64,000 bases of DNA, from NCBI RefSeq assembly GCF_028548395.1, contig NZ_JAQQLA010000012.1, forward strand, positions 1 to 64,000. Reading direction: 5' to 3'. The notes below the pieces were generated by a model. It was not told the origin of the DNA and did no database searches. It saw nothing but the letters and a program-made list of their open reading frames with translations. Position 1 is the first letter of the stretch, and each line of letters opens with the position of its first letter. Positions 1 to 9,764 of the stretch are shown one piece after another. The DNA is from Vogesella indigofera (lineage in GTDB: Bacteria > Pseudomonadota > Gammaproteobacteria > Burkholderiales > Chromobacteriaceae). The translations under genes were made by a program, and so were the position numbers.

Positions 1-116
1 TCCTAAGAATCATTGCAGTGCAAGTATTTGGCTTGGCCAGACACTTACACCTATCGGTTATTCGTTCTGTTAAAGAGCAGTGCTGAACCGCGTTTCGTTT
101 GCGGCGTCAGCTGAGG
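1..116 (-). other. 5' leader of an rRNA operon (16S gene lies beyond the window start)
   Basis: Read on the minus strand this stretch follows a strong promoter (123-151), contains a boxA antitermination element (67-79), and continues with a 16S-leader-like sequence in which CCGATAGGTGTAAGTGT is visible. Such leaders are known from betaproteobacterial rrn operons. The 16S gene itself is not in the window, so the assignment rests on promoter plus boxA plus leader resemblance. Confidence 0.7.
67..79 (-). promoter_or_regulatory. boxA antitermination element of the rRNA leader
   Basis: The minus strand reads TGCTCTTTAACAG, matching the NusB/NusE-binding boxA consensus of rRNA operons. It lies about 40 nt downstream of the predicted transcription start, the expected place. 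Confidence 0.75.
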
Positions 117-122
117 AGGAGA

Positions 123-151
123 ACTATAGCGAAGCCGACCACCCGCGTCAA
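123..151 (-). promoter_or_regulatory. sigma70 promoter of the rRNA operon
   Basis: Minus-strand -35 TTGACG (146-151) and -10 TATAGT (123-128) are separated by exactly 17 bp and followed by boxA. Strength and spacing fit an rRNA promoter; it fires leftward out of the window. Confidence 0.75.
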
Positions 152-229
152 CACCCCAAAGCGCACTTTCCAGCACCAAATCGGCAACCCGTTGATTTCA
201 CAGCCACCACACCACCAAGAAAAATGAAA

Positions 230-260
230 AAGGTTGGCCGCAAGCACTGCGGCCAACCTT
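230..260. repeat. Inverted pair of the GTTGGCCGCA motif, hairpin downstream of rnr
   Basis: Two 13-base arms (230-242 and 248-260) are exact reverse complements around a 5-base loop; each arm carries the dispersed motif AAGGTTGGCCGCA. It follows the rnr stop codon (minus strand), and the leftward strand gives a stem followed by a short T-rich stretch, so it may work as a terminator between rnr and the rRNA promoter. Confidence 0.85.
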
Positions 261-281
261 GGCGAGTCAAAAAATGATGAA

Positions 282-2780
282 TCACGGAGAGCGACGACGG
301 CGCGGAGGACGCTTTGCTGCAACCGGATCCGGAGTCGACTCAACCGCTGGCGTTGAGACCGGCGCAGGGGTGTCCGCTGGCAGAGCCACACCGGCCACCA
401 CCACTTCCGGCGCAACAGCTGGCTTTGCCCGACGATTGCGTGCCGGTTGACGACGAGCCGGCACCGGAGGCGGCAACTCAGTCGGCACCACTTCTTCCGC
501 AAGCGGAGGCACGTCCTCTACCACCGCCGCAGCTGCGAGCGGTTTTGCTTTCAAGCGACTGCGCGACGGCTTACGCTTGGCCGGTGTCTTTTCCTCACCA
601 CCAACCGGTACGCCACGGGTTGCCAGCGCAAACTCGACCTGTACCGTCTCCAGGTTCGCCCGCACCACCCGCACCTGCACCGCATCCCCTAGCCGGTATT
701 GCAGCCCGCTCTTTTCGCCAACAATGGCTTGCTGTTCTTTCTTGAAGTGGAAGTAGTCCTTACCCAGCTCGGAAATGTGCAACAGACCCTCGACATAAAG
801 ATCATCCAGCAATACGAAGACGCCAAAGCCGGTCACCGCACTGATCTTGCCGCTGAATACTTCGCCCACCTTGTCCTGCATATAGTAGGTTTTCAGCCAG
901 GCCTGCACTTCGCGACTGGCATCATCGGCGCGGCGCTCCGTCATCGAGCAATGCTCTCCCAACGCCAACCACTTGCCCGGTTTGTACTTGCCACCGGCCA
1001 GCACTGCCTTGATGGCACGATGTACCAGCAAATCGGGATAGCGGCGGATCGGGGAGGTGAAGTGGGTATAGGCGTCGTAAGCCAGACCGAAGTGGCCGAC
1101 ATTGTCCGGTGCGTACACCGCCTGCTGCATCGAACGCAGCATCATGGTCTGCACCACCGGCGCATCCGGACGCACGGCGACTTTTTCCGCCAGCTCGGCA
1201 TAGTCCTTGGGCGTCGGCTTGTCTTCGCCCCCCAGCGCCAACCCCAGCAGACGCAAATAATTGCGCAGATTGAGCAGTTTTTCCGGCGTCGGCCCCTCAT
1301 GAATGCGGAACAGGCACTTGTGCCGGTTCTTGAGCAGGATGTCAGCCGCACAAACGTTGGCCGCAAGCATGCACTCCTCGATCAGACGGTGGGCATCATT
1401 ACGCGTCACCGGCACGATCTTGTCGATCTTGCCGTGCTCGTTGAACACCATCTGCGTCTCGACACTTTCAAACTCGATGGCACCACGGCGGGTACGCGCG
1501 GCCAACAACACCTGGAACAGCTGATGCAGGGTCTGCAATTGCGGCAACAACGGACTGTCACTGCCCTGCTGCAGCCAATCCCACACTTGGGTGTAAGTCA
1601 GCCGCGCCTTGGAGTTCATCACCGCCGGGTAGAAGCGATAACCCTTGATCTTGCCTTTCGCCGAAATCTGCATGTCGGCCACCATGCACAGACGATCGAC
1701 ATTGGCATTCAGCGAACAAATGCCGTTCGACAGCGCCTCCGGCAGCATCGGGATCACCCGTCGTGGGAAGTACACCGAGGTGCCACGTGCCACGGCGTCG
1801 TCATCCAGCGCATCACCCGGTTGCACGTAGTGGCTAACATCAGCAATCGCCACCACCAGCCGGAAACCCTTCCCCTGGCGCTCGGCAAAAACGGCATCGT
1901 CGAAATCGCGCGCCGTTTCGCCGTCGATGGTCACCAGCGGCAAGGAACGCAGGTCAACCCGTGATTTGTCCAAATCCTTCTTGCGTACCTTGGCCGGCGT
2001 CGCGGCCGCTTGCGCCAGTGCGGCATCGGAGAATACATGCGGCAGGTCATGCTTGCGCAGCGCCACCTCGATCTCCATGCCTGGGTCGGCGTAGTTGCCC
2101 AGCACTTCGATAACCTTGGCGATTGCCGGGCGATGCTCATCGGGATAGGAAACGATCTCCAGCATCACCACCTGGCCATGTCCGGCACCGCCGTGCCCTT
2201 CCGGCTCCAGCAGCAGCTCCTGACCAATGCGGCGATCCTCGGCCTTGGCCACGCCGACACCGTGATCGAAGTAGGCGCGAGCGACCAGCTTTGCCTGCGC
2301 CCGCTCCAGCACCTCGACAATGCGCCCTTCGCGGCGGCCGCGACGATCGGTACCAGCCAGCCGCACCATGACGTGATCGCCATGCATCGCCTTGCGCATC
2401 TCGCGCTCAGGCAGATAGATATCCTCGCCGGTGACGCCATCCGGCACCGCGAAGCCAAAGCCGTCCTTGTGGCCGCTAACACGGCACGGCAGTAAATCCA
2501 GCTTGTCGGCAACACAGACCTCGCCCTTGCGATTGATCAGCACTTGTCCGGCTCGCTCCATCGCACGCAAGCGGCGTTCGAATAATGGCTGCTCTTCTTC
2601 GGTGATTTCCAGCACGGCGGCAAGCTCGCCAAATTGCATCGGCACCCCCTGCTGCGCAAGAATTTGCAAAACAAACTCCCGACTAGGCAAGGGATTGTTA
2701 TATTGGGACTTTTCCCGCTCCAGAAATGGGTCAGACAGGCGAATAGCCGGCTCAGGGGAAGATTTTTTAGTAATAACCAT
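282..2780 (-). CDS. rnr: Ribonuclease R
   Basis: 3'-to-5' exoribonuclease of the RNase II/R family (832 residues) that degrades structured RNA in the cytoplasm. N-terminal winged-helix region (about 35-80), cold-shock OB domains, RNB catalytic domain with the acidic cluster TARDFDDAV near residue 290, S1 domain near 640-715, then a long Lys/Arg/Pro/Ala-rich tail ending in a basic run, as in RNase R and not RNase II. Start set at the ATG giving MVITKKSS; the open frame continues upstream but only by reading through a tRNA gene. One internal copy of the GTTGGCCGCA motif (1356) encodes LAANV. Transcribed divergently from the tRNA-Leu cluster. Confidence 0.95.
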   Translation of the reverse strand: MVITKKSSPEPAIRLSDPFLEREKSQYNNPLPSREFVLQILAQQGVPMQFGELAAVLEITEEEQPLFERRLRAMERAGQVLINRKGEVCVADKLDLLPCRVSGHKDGFGFAVPDGVTGEDIYLPEREMRKAMHGDHVMVRLAGTDRRGRREGRIVEVLERAQAKLVARAYFDHGVGVAKAEDRRIGQELLLEPEGHGGAGHGQVVMLEIVSYPDEHRPAIAKVIEVLGNYADPGMEIEVALRKHDLPHVFSDAALAQAAATPAKVRKKDLDKSRVDLRSLPLVTIDGETARDFDDAVFAERQGKGFRLVVAIADVSHYVQPGDALDDDAVARGTSVYFPRRVIPMLPEALSNGICSLNANVDRLCMVADMQISAKGKIKGYRFYPAVMNSKARLTYTQVWDWLQQGSDSPLLPQLQTLHQLFQVLLAARTRRGAIEFESVETQMVFNEHGKIDKIVPVTRNDAHRLIEECMLAANVCAADILLKNRHKCLFRIHEGPTPEKLLNLRNYLRLLGLALGGEDKPTPKDYAELAEKVAVRPDAPVVQTMMLRSMQQAVYAPDNVGHFGLAYDAYTHFTSPIRRYPDLLVHRAIKAVLAGGKYKPGKWLALGEHCSMTERRADDASREVQAWLKTYYMQDKVGEVFSGKISAVTGFGVFVLLDDLYVEGLLHISELGKDYFHFKKEQQAIVGEKSGLQYRLGDAVQVRVVRANLETVQVEFALATRGVPVGGEEKTPAKRKPSRSRLKAKPLAAAAVVEDVPPLAEEVVPTELPPPVPARRQPARNRRAKPAVAPEVVVAGVALPADTPAPVSTPAVESTPDPVAAKRPPRRRRSP

Positions 2781-2807
2781 TGACACGTCCAAAAACGTCC
2801 TTATAAT
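2780..2807 (+). promoter_or_regulatory. Promoter of the tRNA-Leu cluster
   Basis: TTGACA (2780-2785), 16 bp, TATAAT (2802-2807): a full-consensus sigma70 promoter about 58 bp upstream of the first tRNA-Leu. Its first base is also the first base of the divergent rnr start codon. Confidence 0.85.
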
Positions 2808-2865
2808 GCAGGGCTTCATCGCTACCGCTGCAACGCAGTGAAAACGATGATACAGCAAATGCATA

Positions 2866-2952
2866 GCCCAGGTGGCGGAATTGGTAGACGCACTAGGTTC
2901 AGGTCCTAGCGCCCGCAAGGGTGTGGAAGTTCGAGTCTTCTCTTGGGCACCA
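2866..2952 (+). tRNA. tRNA-Leu (anticodon CAG), copy 1
   Basis: 87 nt with 3' CCA encoded. The 7-bp acceptor stem pairs GCCCAGG with CTTGGGC; the anticodon loop TTCAGGT gives CAG (2900-2902), reading CUG codons. The long variable arm is typical of tRNA-Leu. First of three identical copies. Confidence 0.97.
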
Positions 2953-3001
2953 TTCAACTGTAGTTGATTGATGCAATATGTATAGCTGAAAAATCTGGTT
3001 G

Positions 3002-3088
3002 GCCCAGGTGGCGGAATTGGTAGACGCACTAGGTTCAGGTCCTAGCGCCCGCAAGGGTGTGGAAGTTCGAGTCTTCTCTTGGGCACCA
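3002..3088 (+). tRNA. tRNA-Leu (anticodon CAG), copy 2
   Basis: Identical to copy 1 over all 87 nt. The spacer between copies 1 and 2 (2953-3001) is unrelated to the next spacer, so duplication was confined to the mature tRNA or the spacers have diverged. Confidence 0.97.
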
Positions 3089-3152
3089 ACAGAATTAATG
3101 CAGTACGTGCAAACGGGCTGTTGCTTGAAGCAGTAGAAGCAGTAAAGTTTTT

Positions 3153-3239
3153 GCCCAGGTGGCGGAATTGGTAGACGCACTAGGTTCAGGTCCTAGCGCC
3201 CGCAAGGGTGTGGAAGTTCGAGTCTTCTCTTGGGCACCA
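3153..3239 (+). tRNA. tRNA-Leu (anticodon CAG), copy 3
   Basis: Third identical 87-nt copy, followed five bases later by a strong terminator, so the three genes look like one transcript. CUG is by far the commonest Leu codon in this GC-rich DNA, which fits the gene dosage. Confidence 0.97.
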
Positions 3240-3243
3240 AAAC

Positions 3244-3277
3244 AAAAACACCGTTGAGACATCTCAACGGTGTTTTT
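3244..3277 (+). terminator. Rho-independent terminator of the tRNA-Leu transcript
   Basis: Arms 3244-3259 and 3262-3277 are perfect reverse complements (core ACACCGTTGAGA), with a 5' A run and a 3' T run, so it may also stop leftward transcription. Confidence 0.9.
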
Positions 3278-3511
3278 GCGTTTGCGCAGCAAAAACCGTA
3301 GCAACTCGTCTCGTCCTCGCCCACCTGCACCGGCCAGCCTGTCACCACCCACACTGCCGTCGCTGGCGTCATGTATTACCCCGACACAAGCCTTGCCCCA
3401 TCCCCACCTACCACTCAACTAGCCATCACGCAGCACCGCAGCGTAGCTAGCGCACCTGAGCTCAGTACTGCGGCCAACCTTTGTCAATCGCCACAGTGCT
3501 TGCCGCAGACG
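3278..3511. other. Intergenic stretch between tRNA terminator and purA terminator
   Basis: No convincing gene. The only recognisable element is a single copy of the dispersed motif (TGCGGCCAACC, core 3469-3478). Confidence 0.6.
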
Positions 3512-3535
3512 CAAAAAAGCCCGCCGAAGCGGGCT
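3512..3535 (-). terminator. Terminator downstream of purA
   Basis: Minus strand: GCCCGC, TTCG tetraloop, GCGGGC, then six T. Lies 24 bases after the purA stop codon. Confidence 0.9.
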
Positions 3536-3558
3536 CTTACGTGGCAACAGCGGCACCA

Positions 3559-4878
<1,320 letters not shown>

Positions 4879-4883
4879 TCAAA

Positions 4884-6035
4884 TTACTTAAACGGTACAA
4901 GCTGCCAGTTTTCACCAGCCTTGACCAGTTCACGATCACAATTCAGGGCGGCCGCAGACTCGCCCAGATAATCCACAATGACCTTCTCGCCGCGCGCACG
5001 CAGTTCGGCCACTTTTATTGTCGCTTGCGGCAACAGGTTGGCCGCAAGCTTGATTCCCTTGGCACTTTCGTTCTGCGGCAGGATACGGATCAGGTCACGC
5101 AGATCGAGACTGAAACCGGTTGCCGGACGGGCACGGCCGAAACGGCGGCCAACGTTGTCGTAACGGCCGCCACGCGCCAGCTCTTCCGCCCAGCCAGGGG
5201 CGTAGGCGGCAAACATCAGGCCGTTGTGGTAGTGGGTGCCGCGCAATTCGGTGAGGTCAAAATTGAGCTCGACCTCGCTTTCCAGCGAGCTGGCCACCGC
5301 GGCCAACTGCATCAGGCCGAGTTCGACTTCCGGCAGCGACGGCAGGCGGGTACGCGCCTTGTCCAGCACCACGCGCGAGCCGTACAGCTCCGGCAGGGCG
5401 AGGAAGGCGCTGCGATACGGCTCGGTGACATCGACCAGCAATTCGCGCAGCGTCGACTGATCCTTGGCCTGCAGTACCGAGAACACCTCGGCAGACAGCT
5501 CGTGACCAAGACCGGCCGCCTGCACCAGACCACGGAACAGGCCCATATGACCGACATCCAGGCGCAGACCTTCGACGCCGATCTGGCGCAGCGAGGTCAG
5601 CATCAGGCGAATGATTTCCAGGTCGGCCTCGATGCCGGCATAGCCGTATAGTTCGGCACCAACCTGCAGCGGCTCGCGCGAACTCATCAGCCCGTCCGGA
5701 CGCGAGTGCACCACGCTGCCGGCGTAGCACAGGCGGGTCACGCCGGTGCGCTGTGACAGCAGATGGGCATCGATACGCGCCACCTGCGGCGTGATGTCGG
5801 CTCGCAGCCCCAGCTGGCGACCGGAGAAATGGTCATCCAGCTTGAAGGTCTTGATCGCCAGAGCGCCGTCTTCCGGAGTCACCAGTGCATCGTAGTATTC
5901 AATCAGCGGCGGCAGGACCAGTTCGTAGCCGGAGGTACGAAACAGCTCAAGCATCGATGCCTTGGCAGACTCAACCTGACGGGCGGTGGCCGGCAGGATG
6001 TCCGCAACATATTCGGGTAACAGCCAATTACGCAT
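4884..6035 (-). CDS. hisZ: ATP phosphoribosyltransferase regulatory subunit HisZ
   Basis: Class II aminoacyl-tRNA-synthetase-like protein (383 residues) that activates and gives histidine feedback to short-form HisG in the first step of histidine synthesis. LRADITPQVAR and ARGGRYDNVG motifs mark the HisS-like fold, but the protein is shorter than HisS and lacks its C-terminal anticodon domain; the true HisS is at 12929-14200. Placement just upstream of purA and downstream of hflC is the usual betaproteobacterial order. Internal copy of the dispersed motif (core 5037) encodes LAANL. Confidence 0.95.
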   Translation of the reverse strand: MRNWLLPEYVADILPATARQVESAKASMLELFRTSGYELVLPPLIEYYDALVTPEDGALAIKTFKLDDHFSGRQLGLRADITPQVARIDAHLLSQRTGVTRLCYAGSVVHSRPDGLMSSREPLQVGAELYGYAGIEADLEIIRLMLTSLRQIGVEGLRLDVGHMGLFRGLVQAAGLGHELSAEVFSVLQAKDQSTLRELLVDVTEPYRSAFLALPELYGSRVVLDKARTRLPSLPEVELGLMQLAAVASSLESEVELNFDLTELRGTHYHNGLMFAAYAPGWAEELARGGRYDNVGRRFGRARPATGFSLDLRDLIRILPQNESAKGIKLAANLLPQATIKVAELRARGEKVIVDYLGESAAALNCDRELVKAGENWQLVPFK

Positions 6036-6048
6036 CTATCTCTACACA

Positions 6049-6079
6049 CAATAAAAGGCGGGATTCGCGATCCCGCCTT
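6049..6079 (-). terminator. Terminator after hflC
   Basis: Arms AAGGCGGGAT (6055-6064) and its complement (6070-6079) around a 5-base loop; the minus strand continues into TTTTATT. It lies between hflC and hisZ, so hisZ-purA either need read-through or an own promoter, which I could not identify. Confidence 0.8.
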
Positions 6080-6119
6080 GTTGATAAGCTTGCCGTCTAT
6101 CCCCGGCTCGTTCCCGCGC

Positions 6120-6995
6120 TTACTTGGCCGCGGGCTTGGTGCTCTTGAAGTACTTGAAGAACTCGGAGCTTGGATCCAGCACCAGCACATCGCTCTTGTT
6201 GCGCATCGTCTGCTTGTAGGCATCCATGCTGCGCCAGAAAGCGTAGAACTCCGGATTCTTGCCGTAGGCCTGCGCATAAATCGCACCGGCCCGGGCATCG
6301 CCCTCGCCCTTCATCGTCTGCGCCTTGCGATAGGCCTCGGCCAGCAGCACTTCGCGCTGGCGGTCGGCATCGGCACGGATACGCTCGGCCTCGGCCGCGC
6401 CTTCACTGCGCAACTGGCTGGCCACGGTACGACGCTCGGAATTCATCCGCTCAAAAACCGAAGCACTGATTTTATCCGGAAAGTCGACTCTTTTTAAGCG
6501 CACATCCAGAATTTCCATACCAATTTTTTGCGCATCGAGGTTGGCCTTCTTGCGAACATCCTCCATGACTTGGTCGCGCTGGCCAGATACGACATCGGCA
6601 ACACTCTTCTGGCCGAATTCGGCGCGCAGGCCGTCGTTAATGGTTTGCTTCAGACGAGCCACCGCTGCCAGCTCGTTGCCGCCCACGCTCTTGTAGAACT
6701 GCTCGACATCACGCACGCGCCACTTGACGAAGCTGTCCACCAGCACGTTTTTCTTTTCGCGGGTGTTGAACAGCTCCGGCTCTTCCGGGTCGATCGTCTG
6801 GATGCGGCGATCGTAGTAACGCACGTTCTGCAACACCGGCACCTTGAACTGGATGCCGGGCTGCTCGATGACCCGCACCACCTCGCCAAACTGGAACACC
6901 ATCGCGAACTGGCGCTGGTCTACGGTAAACAGCGACGATGAGGCAATCAGCAACAGAACTGCCACACCGATCAAAGAAGGAAGAAGTCGTTCCAT
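6120..6995 (-). CDS. hflC: HflC, SPFH-family modulator of FtsH protease
   Basis: Membrane-anchored partner of HflK; the HflKC complex surrounds and restrains FtsH. One N-terminal membrane helix (about residues 5-22), then a periplasmic SPFH/band-7 domain and a long helical stretch rich in Ala, Glu and Arg. 291 residues, usual length. Starts 14 bases after the hflK stop, so it is translated from the same message. SPFH proteins resemble each other; the tandem position behind hflK and the short N-terminus decide for HflC. Confidence 0.95.
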   Translation of the reverse strand: MERLLPSLIGVAVLLLIASSSLFTVDQRQFAMVFQFGEVVRVIEQPGIQFKVPVLQNVRYYDRRIQTIDPEEPELFNTREKKNVLVDSFVKWRVRDVEQFYKSVGGNELAAVARLKQTINDGLRAEFGQKSVADVVSGQRDQVMEDVRKKANLDAQKIGMEILDVRLKRVDFPDKISASVFERMNSERRTVASQLRSEGAAEAERIRADADRQREVLLAEAYRKAQTMKGEGDARAGAIYAQAYGKNPEFYAFWRSMDAYKQTMRNKSDVLVLDPSSEFFKYFKSTKPAAK

Positions 6996-7009
6996 GGGGG
7001 CTCCTGTTA

Positions 7010-8224
7010 TTAGTTACGCCCGCGAGTCACATCGCGGCTGGTGGAACCGGACGAAGACGGCGCGACGGGGGCCACCACCGGCGGCACCTCGGCAGGCTGT
7101 GCGGCGCTGCCGGACGGGAGCGACGGCGCAGCGACACTGGACTGCTGGATCAGCTTGTCCAGTGGCAGGTACAGCAGGTTGTTGCCACCCTTCTGGTCAA
7201 CCAGCACCTTGGTGGTATTGCTCATCACCTGCTGCATCATGTCGAAGTACAGGCGGTCGCGCATCACCTTCGGCGCCTTGGCGTATTCCGACAGCACGCT
7301 GTTGAAACGTGCGGCATCACCCTCGGCGGTGGCCACCACGTTCTGGCGATAGCCTTCGGCCTCTTCCAACAGGCGCGCGGCCATACCCTTGGCCTTCGGC
7401 ACCACATCATTGGCGTAAGCGACACCGTCGTTACGCAGTTTTTCCTTATCCTGGCCAGCCTTTACCGCGTCATCGAACGCTGCCAGCACCGGCTCCGGCG
7501 GTTGCACGCCGTTGATGTTGACCTTGGCTACCCGCACGCCCAGCTTGTAGCGATCCAGAATCGACTGAATGATCCGCTGGGTATCGGCCGCGATCTGGGC
7601 ACGACCCTCGTTGAGCACGAAATCAACCTTGTTGCGGCCGACCACTTCGCGAATCGCCGTTTCCGTCGCCTGCTTCACCACGTCGCGGGCATCCGCCTCG
7701 GTGGCCAGGTTGTTGAACAGGAAGTCACGCGCGTCCTTGACGTCGTACTGCACCGACAGCTGCACATCGATGATGTTCTGGTCTTCGGTGAGCATCAGCG
7801 ACTCTTCATTGATGCGGTTCTTGGCACTGCCACGGTAACCGACCTCGATGCTGCGCACCTCGGTCAGGTTGACGATTTCCACCGTTTCGAACGGATACGG
7901 TGCGCGCCATTGCAGGCCGGAGTCGGTCGTGCGGTTGAAGCTGCCCATGCGCAGCACCACACCCTGCTCGCGGGCATCGACGATGTAGAAACCGCTCAGC
8001 AACCACAGGCCGGCCAGTGCCGCCAGCACGCCGGCAGCGCCAAAGCGCATGCCGCGTGGCGACTCGCCACTGCCGCCGCCATTACCAACCGGCGGCTCTT
8101 CATCCGGACCACGGTTACCCAGCAGGCGCGACAGGCGCTGGTTCAGCTTGCGGAAAATTTCGTCCAGATCCGGCGGGCCATCGTTCGGACGTTTACCACC
8201 CCAGTTAGGATCATTCTGTGCCAT
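7010..8224 (-). CDS. hflK: HflK, SPFH-family modulator of FtsH protease
   Basis: 404 residues. Cytoplasmic N-terminus rich in Gly/Asn/Pro (NDPNWGGKRPNDGPPDLDE), one membrane helix around residues 62-82, SPFH domain, helical region, and a low-complexity Ser/Pro/Ala C-tail ending in RDVTRGRN. The extended N-terminus distinguishes it from HflC. Its start lies inside the last 14 bases of hflX, so the two are translationally coupled. Confidence 0.96.
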   Translation of the reverse strand: MAQNDPNWGGKRPNDGPPDLDEIFRKLNQRLSRLLGNRGPDEEPPVGNGGGSGESPRGMRFGAAGVLAALAGLWLLSGFYIVDAREQGVVLRMGSFNRTTDSGLQWRAPYPFETVEIVNLTEVRSIEVGYRGSAKNRINEESLMLTEDQNIIDVQLSVQYDVKDARDFLFNNLATEADARDVVKQATETAIREVVGRNKVDFVLNEGRAQIAADTQRIIQSILDRYKLGVRVAKVNINGVQPPEPVLAAFDDAVKAGQDKEKLRNDGVAYANDVVPKAKGMAARLLEEAEGYRQNVVATAEGDAARFNSVLSEYAKAPKVMRDRLYFDMMQQVMSNTTKVLVDQKGGNNLLYLPLDKLIQQSSVAAPSLPSGSAAQPAEVPPVVAPVAPSSSGSTSRDVTRGRN

Positions 8225-9401
8225 AGCGGTCTCGATCTTCTATGTTATGGTCATTATTAAAGCCGTGCAGCCGTTCGGCAATCGCCTGCCGCAAGAGTTC
8301 CAGCCCTTCGCCGGCCAGCGCCGAAACGCGGACCGCGACCGGCTCGCCATGTTCGCCGCGTTCGATCTGCGGTGGCAAGCCACGCAAGTCGGTCTTGTTC
8401 CACACCAGTAACTGGGGCGTACTGCTGGCACCGATCTCGGCCAGTACCTTGTCCACCTCCTCGATCTGGCGATCCTTGTCCGGCGACGCCGAGTCGACCA
8501 CATGCAGCAGCATGTCGGCCTGGATCGTTTCCTCCAGCGTGGCACGGAACGCCGCCACCAGCGAGTGTGGCAGGTCGCGGATGAAGCCCACGGTATCGGA
8601 CAGCACGATGGACAGCTCCGGGCTGAGATACAGCTTGCGACTGGTGGTATCCAGTGTCGCAAACAGCTGATCCGCAGCATAGGCCTGCGCCTTGGTCATC
8701 GCATTGAACAAGGTGGACTTGCCTGCATTGGTATAGCCGACAATCGATACCGACTGCAATCCGGAGCGCTCGCGGCTACGGCGCTGCGTCTTGCGCTGGC
8801 GGGCAACCGCAGCCAGACGATCCTTCAGCATCTTCACGCGCAAGCCGAGCAGGCGGCGGTCGGTTTCCAGCTGGGTCTCGCCCGGCCCGCGCAGGCCTAT
8901 GCCCCCCTTTTGCCGCTCGAGGTGGGTCCAGCCGCGCACGAGACGGGTCGACAGGTGGGACAACTGCGCCAGTTCGACCTGCAGTTTGCCTTCGTGACTG
9001 CGGGCGCGCTGGGCAAAGATATCCAGAATCAGGGTGACACGATCGACGACGCGACACTGCAGCACGCGCTCCAGATTGCGTTCCTGCCCGGGCCCCAGAG
9101 CGTGATTGAAGATCACCACGTTGGCCGCCACCGCTTTGACCAGGGCGGCGATCTCCTCGACCTTGCCTTTGCCGGCGAACAGCGCGGCATCGGGACGCTG
9201 GCGTTTGCCATGGATGGTACCGGCCACGGTGACACCGGCACTGCGCACCAGGTCAACGCATTCCTGTACACCCTCGTCATAGTCGGGCGCACCAAAGTCG
9301 AGACAGACCAGTACGGCGATGTCTCCTAGATCCGGGCGATCAAACACGAAAGATCTTTCTGAGGGGGAAAACCGGTCGGCAATCGCTTGCCGGACCGGCA
9401 T
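8211..9401 (-). CDS. hflX: GTPase HflX (ribosome-rescue/splitting factor)
   Basis: GTPase that binds and splits stalled ribosomes. N-terminal HflX domain with LDIFAQRARSHEGKLQVELA, the glycine-rich GIGLRGPGETQLETDRR segment, then a TRAFAC G domain with G1 GYTNAGKST, G3 DTVGF and G4 NKTD. 396 residues; it lacks the extra C-terminal extension of the E. coli protein. A GTG at 9347 would start at VFDRPDLGD, aligning with the E. coli N-terminus (MFDRYD), and is a realistic alternative to the ATG used here. Operon with hfq upstream and hflK downstream. Confidence 0.95.
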   Translation of the reverse strand: MPVRQAIADRFSPSERSFVFDRPDLGDIAVLVCLDFGAPDYDEGVQECVDLVRSAGVTVAGTIHGKRQRPDAALFAGKGKVEEIAALVKAVAANVVIFNHALGPGQERNLERVLQCRVVDRVTLILDIFAQRARSHEGKLQVELAQLSHLSTRLVRGWTHLERQKGGIGLRGPGETQLETDRRLLGLRVKMLKDRLAAVARQRKTQRRSRERSGLQSVSIVGYTNAGKSTLFNAMTKAQAYAADQLFATLDTTSRKLYLSPELSIVLSDTVGFIRDLPHSLVAAFRATLEETIQADMLLHVVDSASPDKDRQIEEVDKVLAEIGASSTPQLLVWNKTDLRGLPPQIERGEHGEPVAVRVSALAGEGLELLRQAIAERLHGFNNDHNIEDRDRYGTE

Positions 9402-9422
9402 TCAGGCGGGACAGGCAGTGAC

Positions 9423-9680
9423 TCAAGCGTCGGCAGCGTCGGACTTGGTGCCGTGATTGTCATGCGGGATGTTTACCGGACGCGCTGGCACCACGGTAGA
9501 AATGGCATGCTTGTAAACCATCTGGGTTACCGTGTTTTTCAGCAGCACCACATACTGGTCGAACGACTCGATCTGGCCTTGCAACTTGATGCCGTTGACG
9601 AGGTAGATGGAAACCGGCACATGCTCCTTACGCAGGATATTAAGGAACGGGTCTTGTAACATTTGCCCTTTAGAGCTCAT
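9423..9680 (-). CDS. hfq: RNA chaperone Hfq
   Basis: Hexameric Sm-like protein that pairs small RNAs with mRNAs. 85 residues; Sm1 region [22 protein letters not shown] split by the Q8-equivalent face, and the Sm2 signature [10 protein letters not shown] are intact. Short acidic/Ala tail. Ribosome site CGGAG upstream of the ATG. Conserved der-hfq-hflX order. Confidence 0.98.
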   Translation of the reverse strand: MSSKGQMLQDPFLNILRKEHVPVSIYLVNGIKLQGQIESFDQYVVLLKNTVTQMVYKHAISTVVPARPVNIPHDNHGTKSDAADA

Positions 9681-9764
9681 TTTGTTCTCCGATTTCGTGG
9701 AATTGTAATTTCGTTACTAGCAAGCGGCGCTAAGACTCTTTTTAGCATAAAAAAAACCGCCGTA

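Noticed and set aside
2781..3029. N-terminal extension of rnr through tRNA-Leu copy 1, and small frames over the tRNAs
   Set aside because: They translate structural tRNA sequence; RNase R homologues start near the ATG at 2780.
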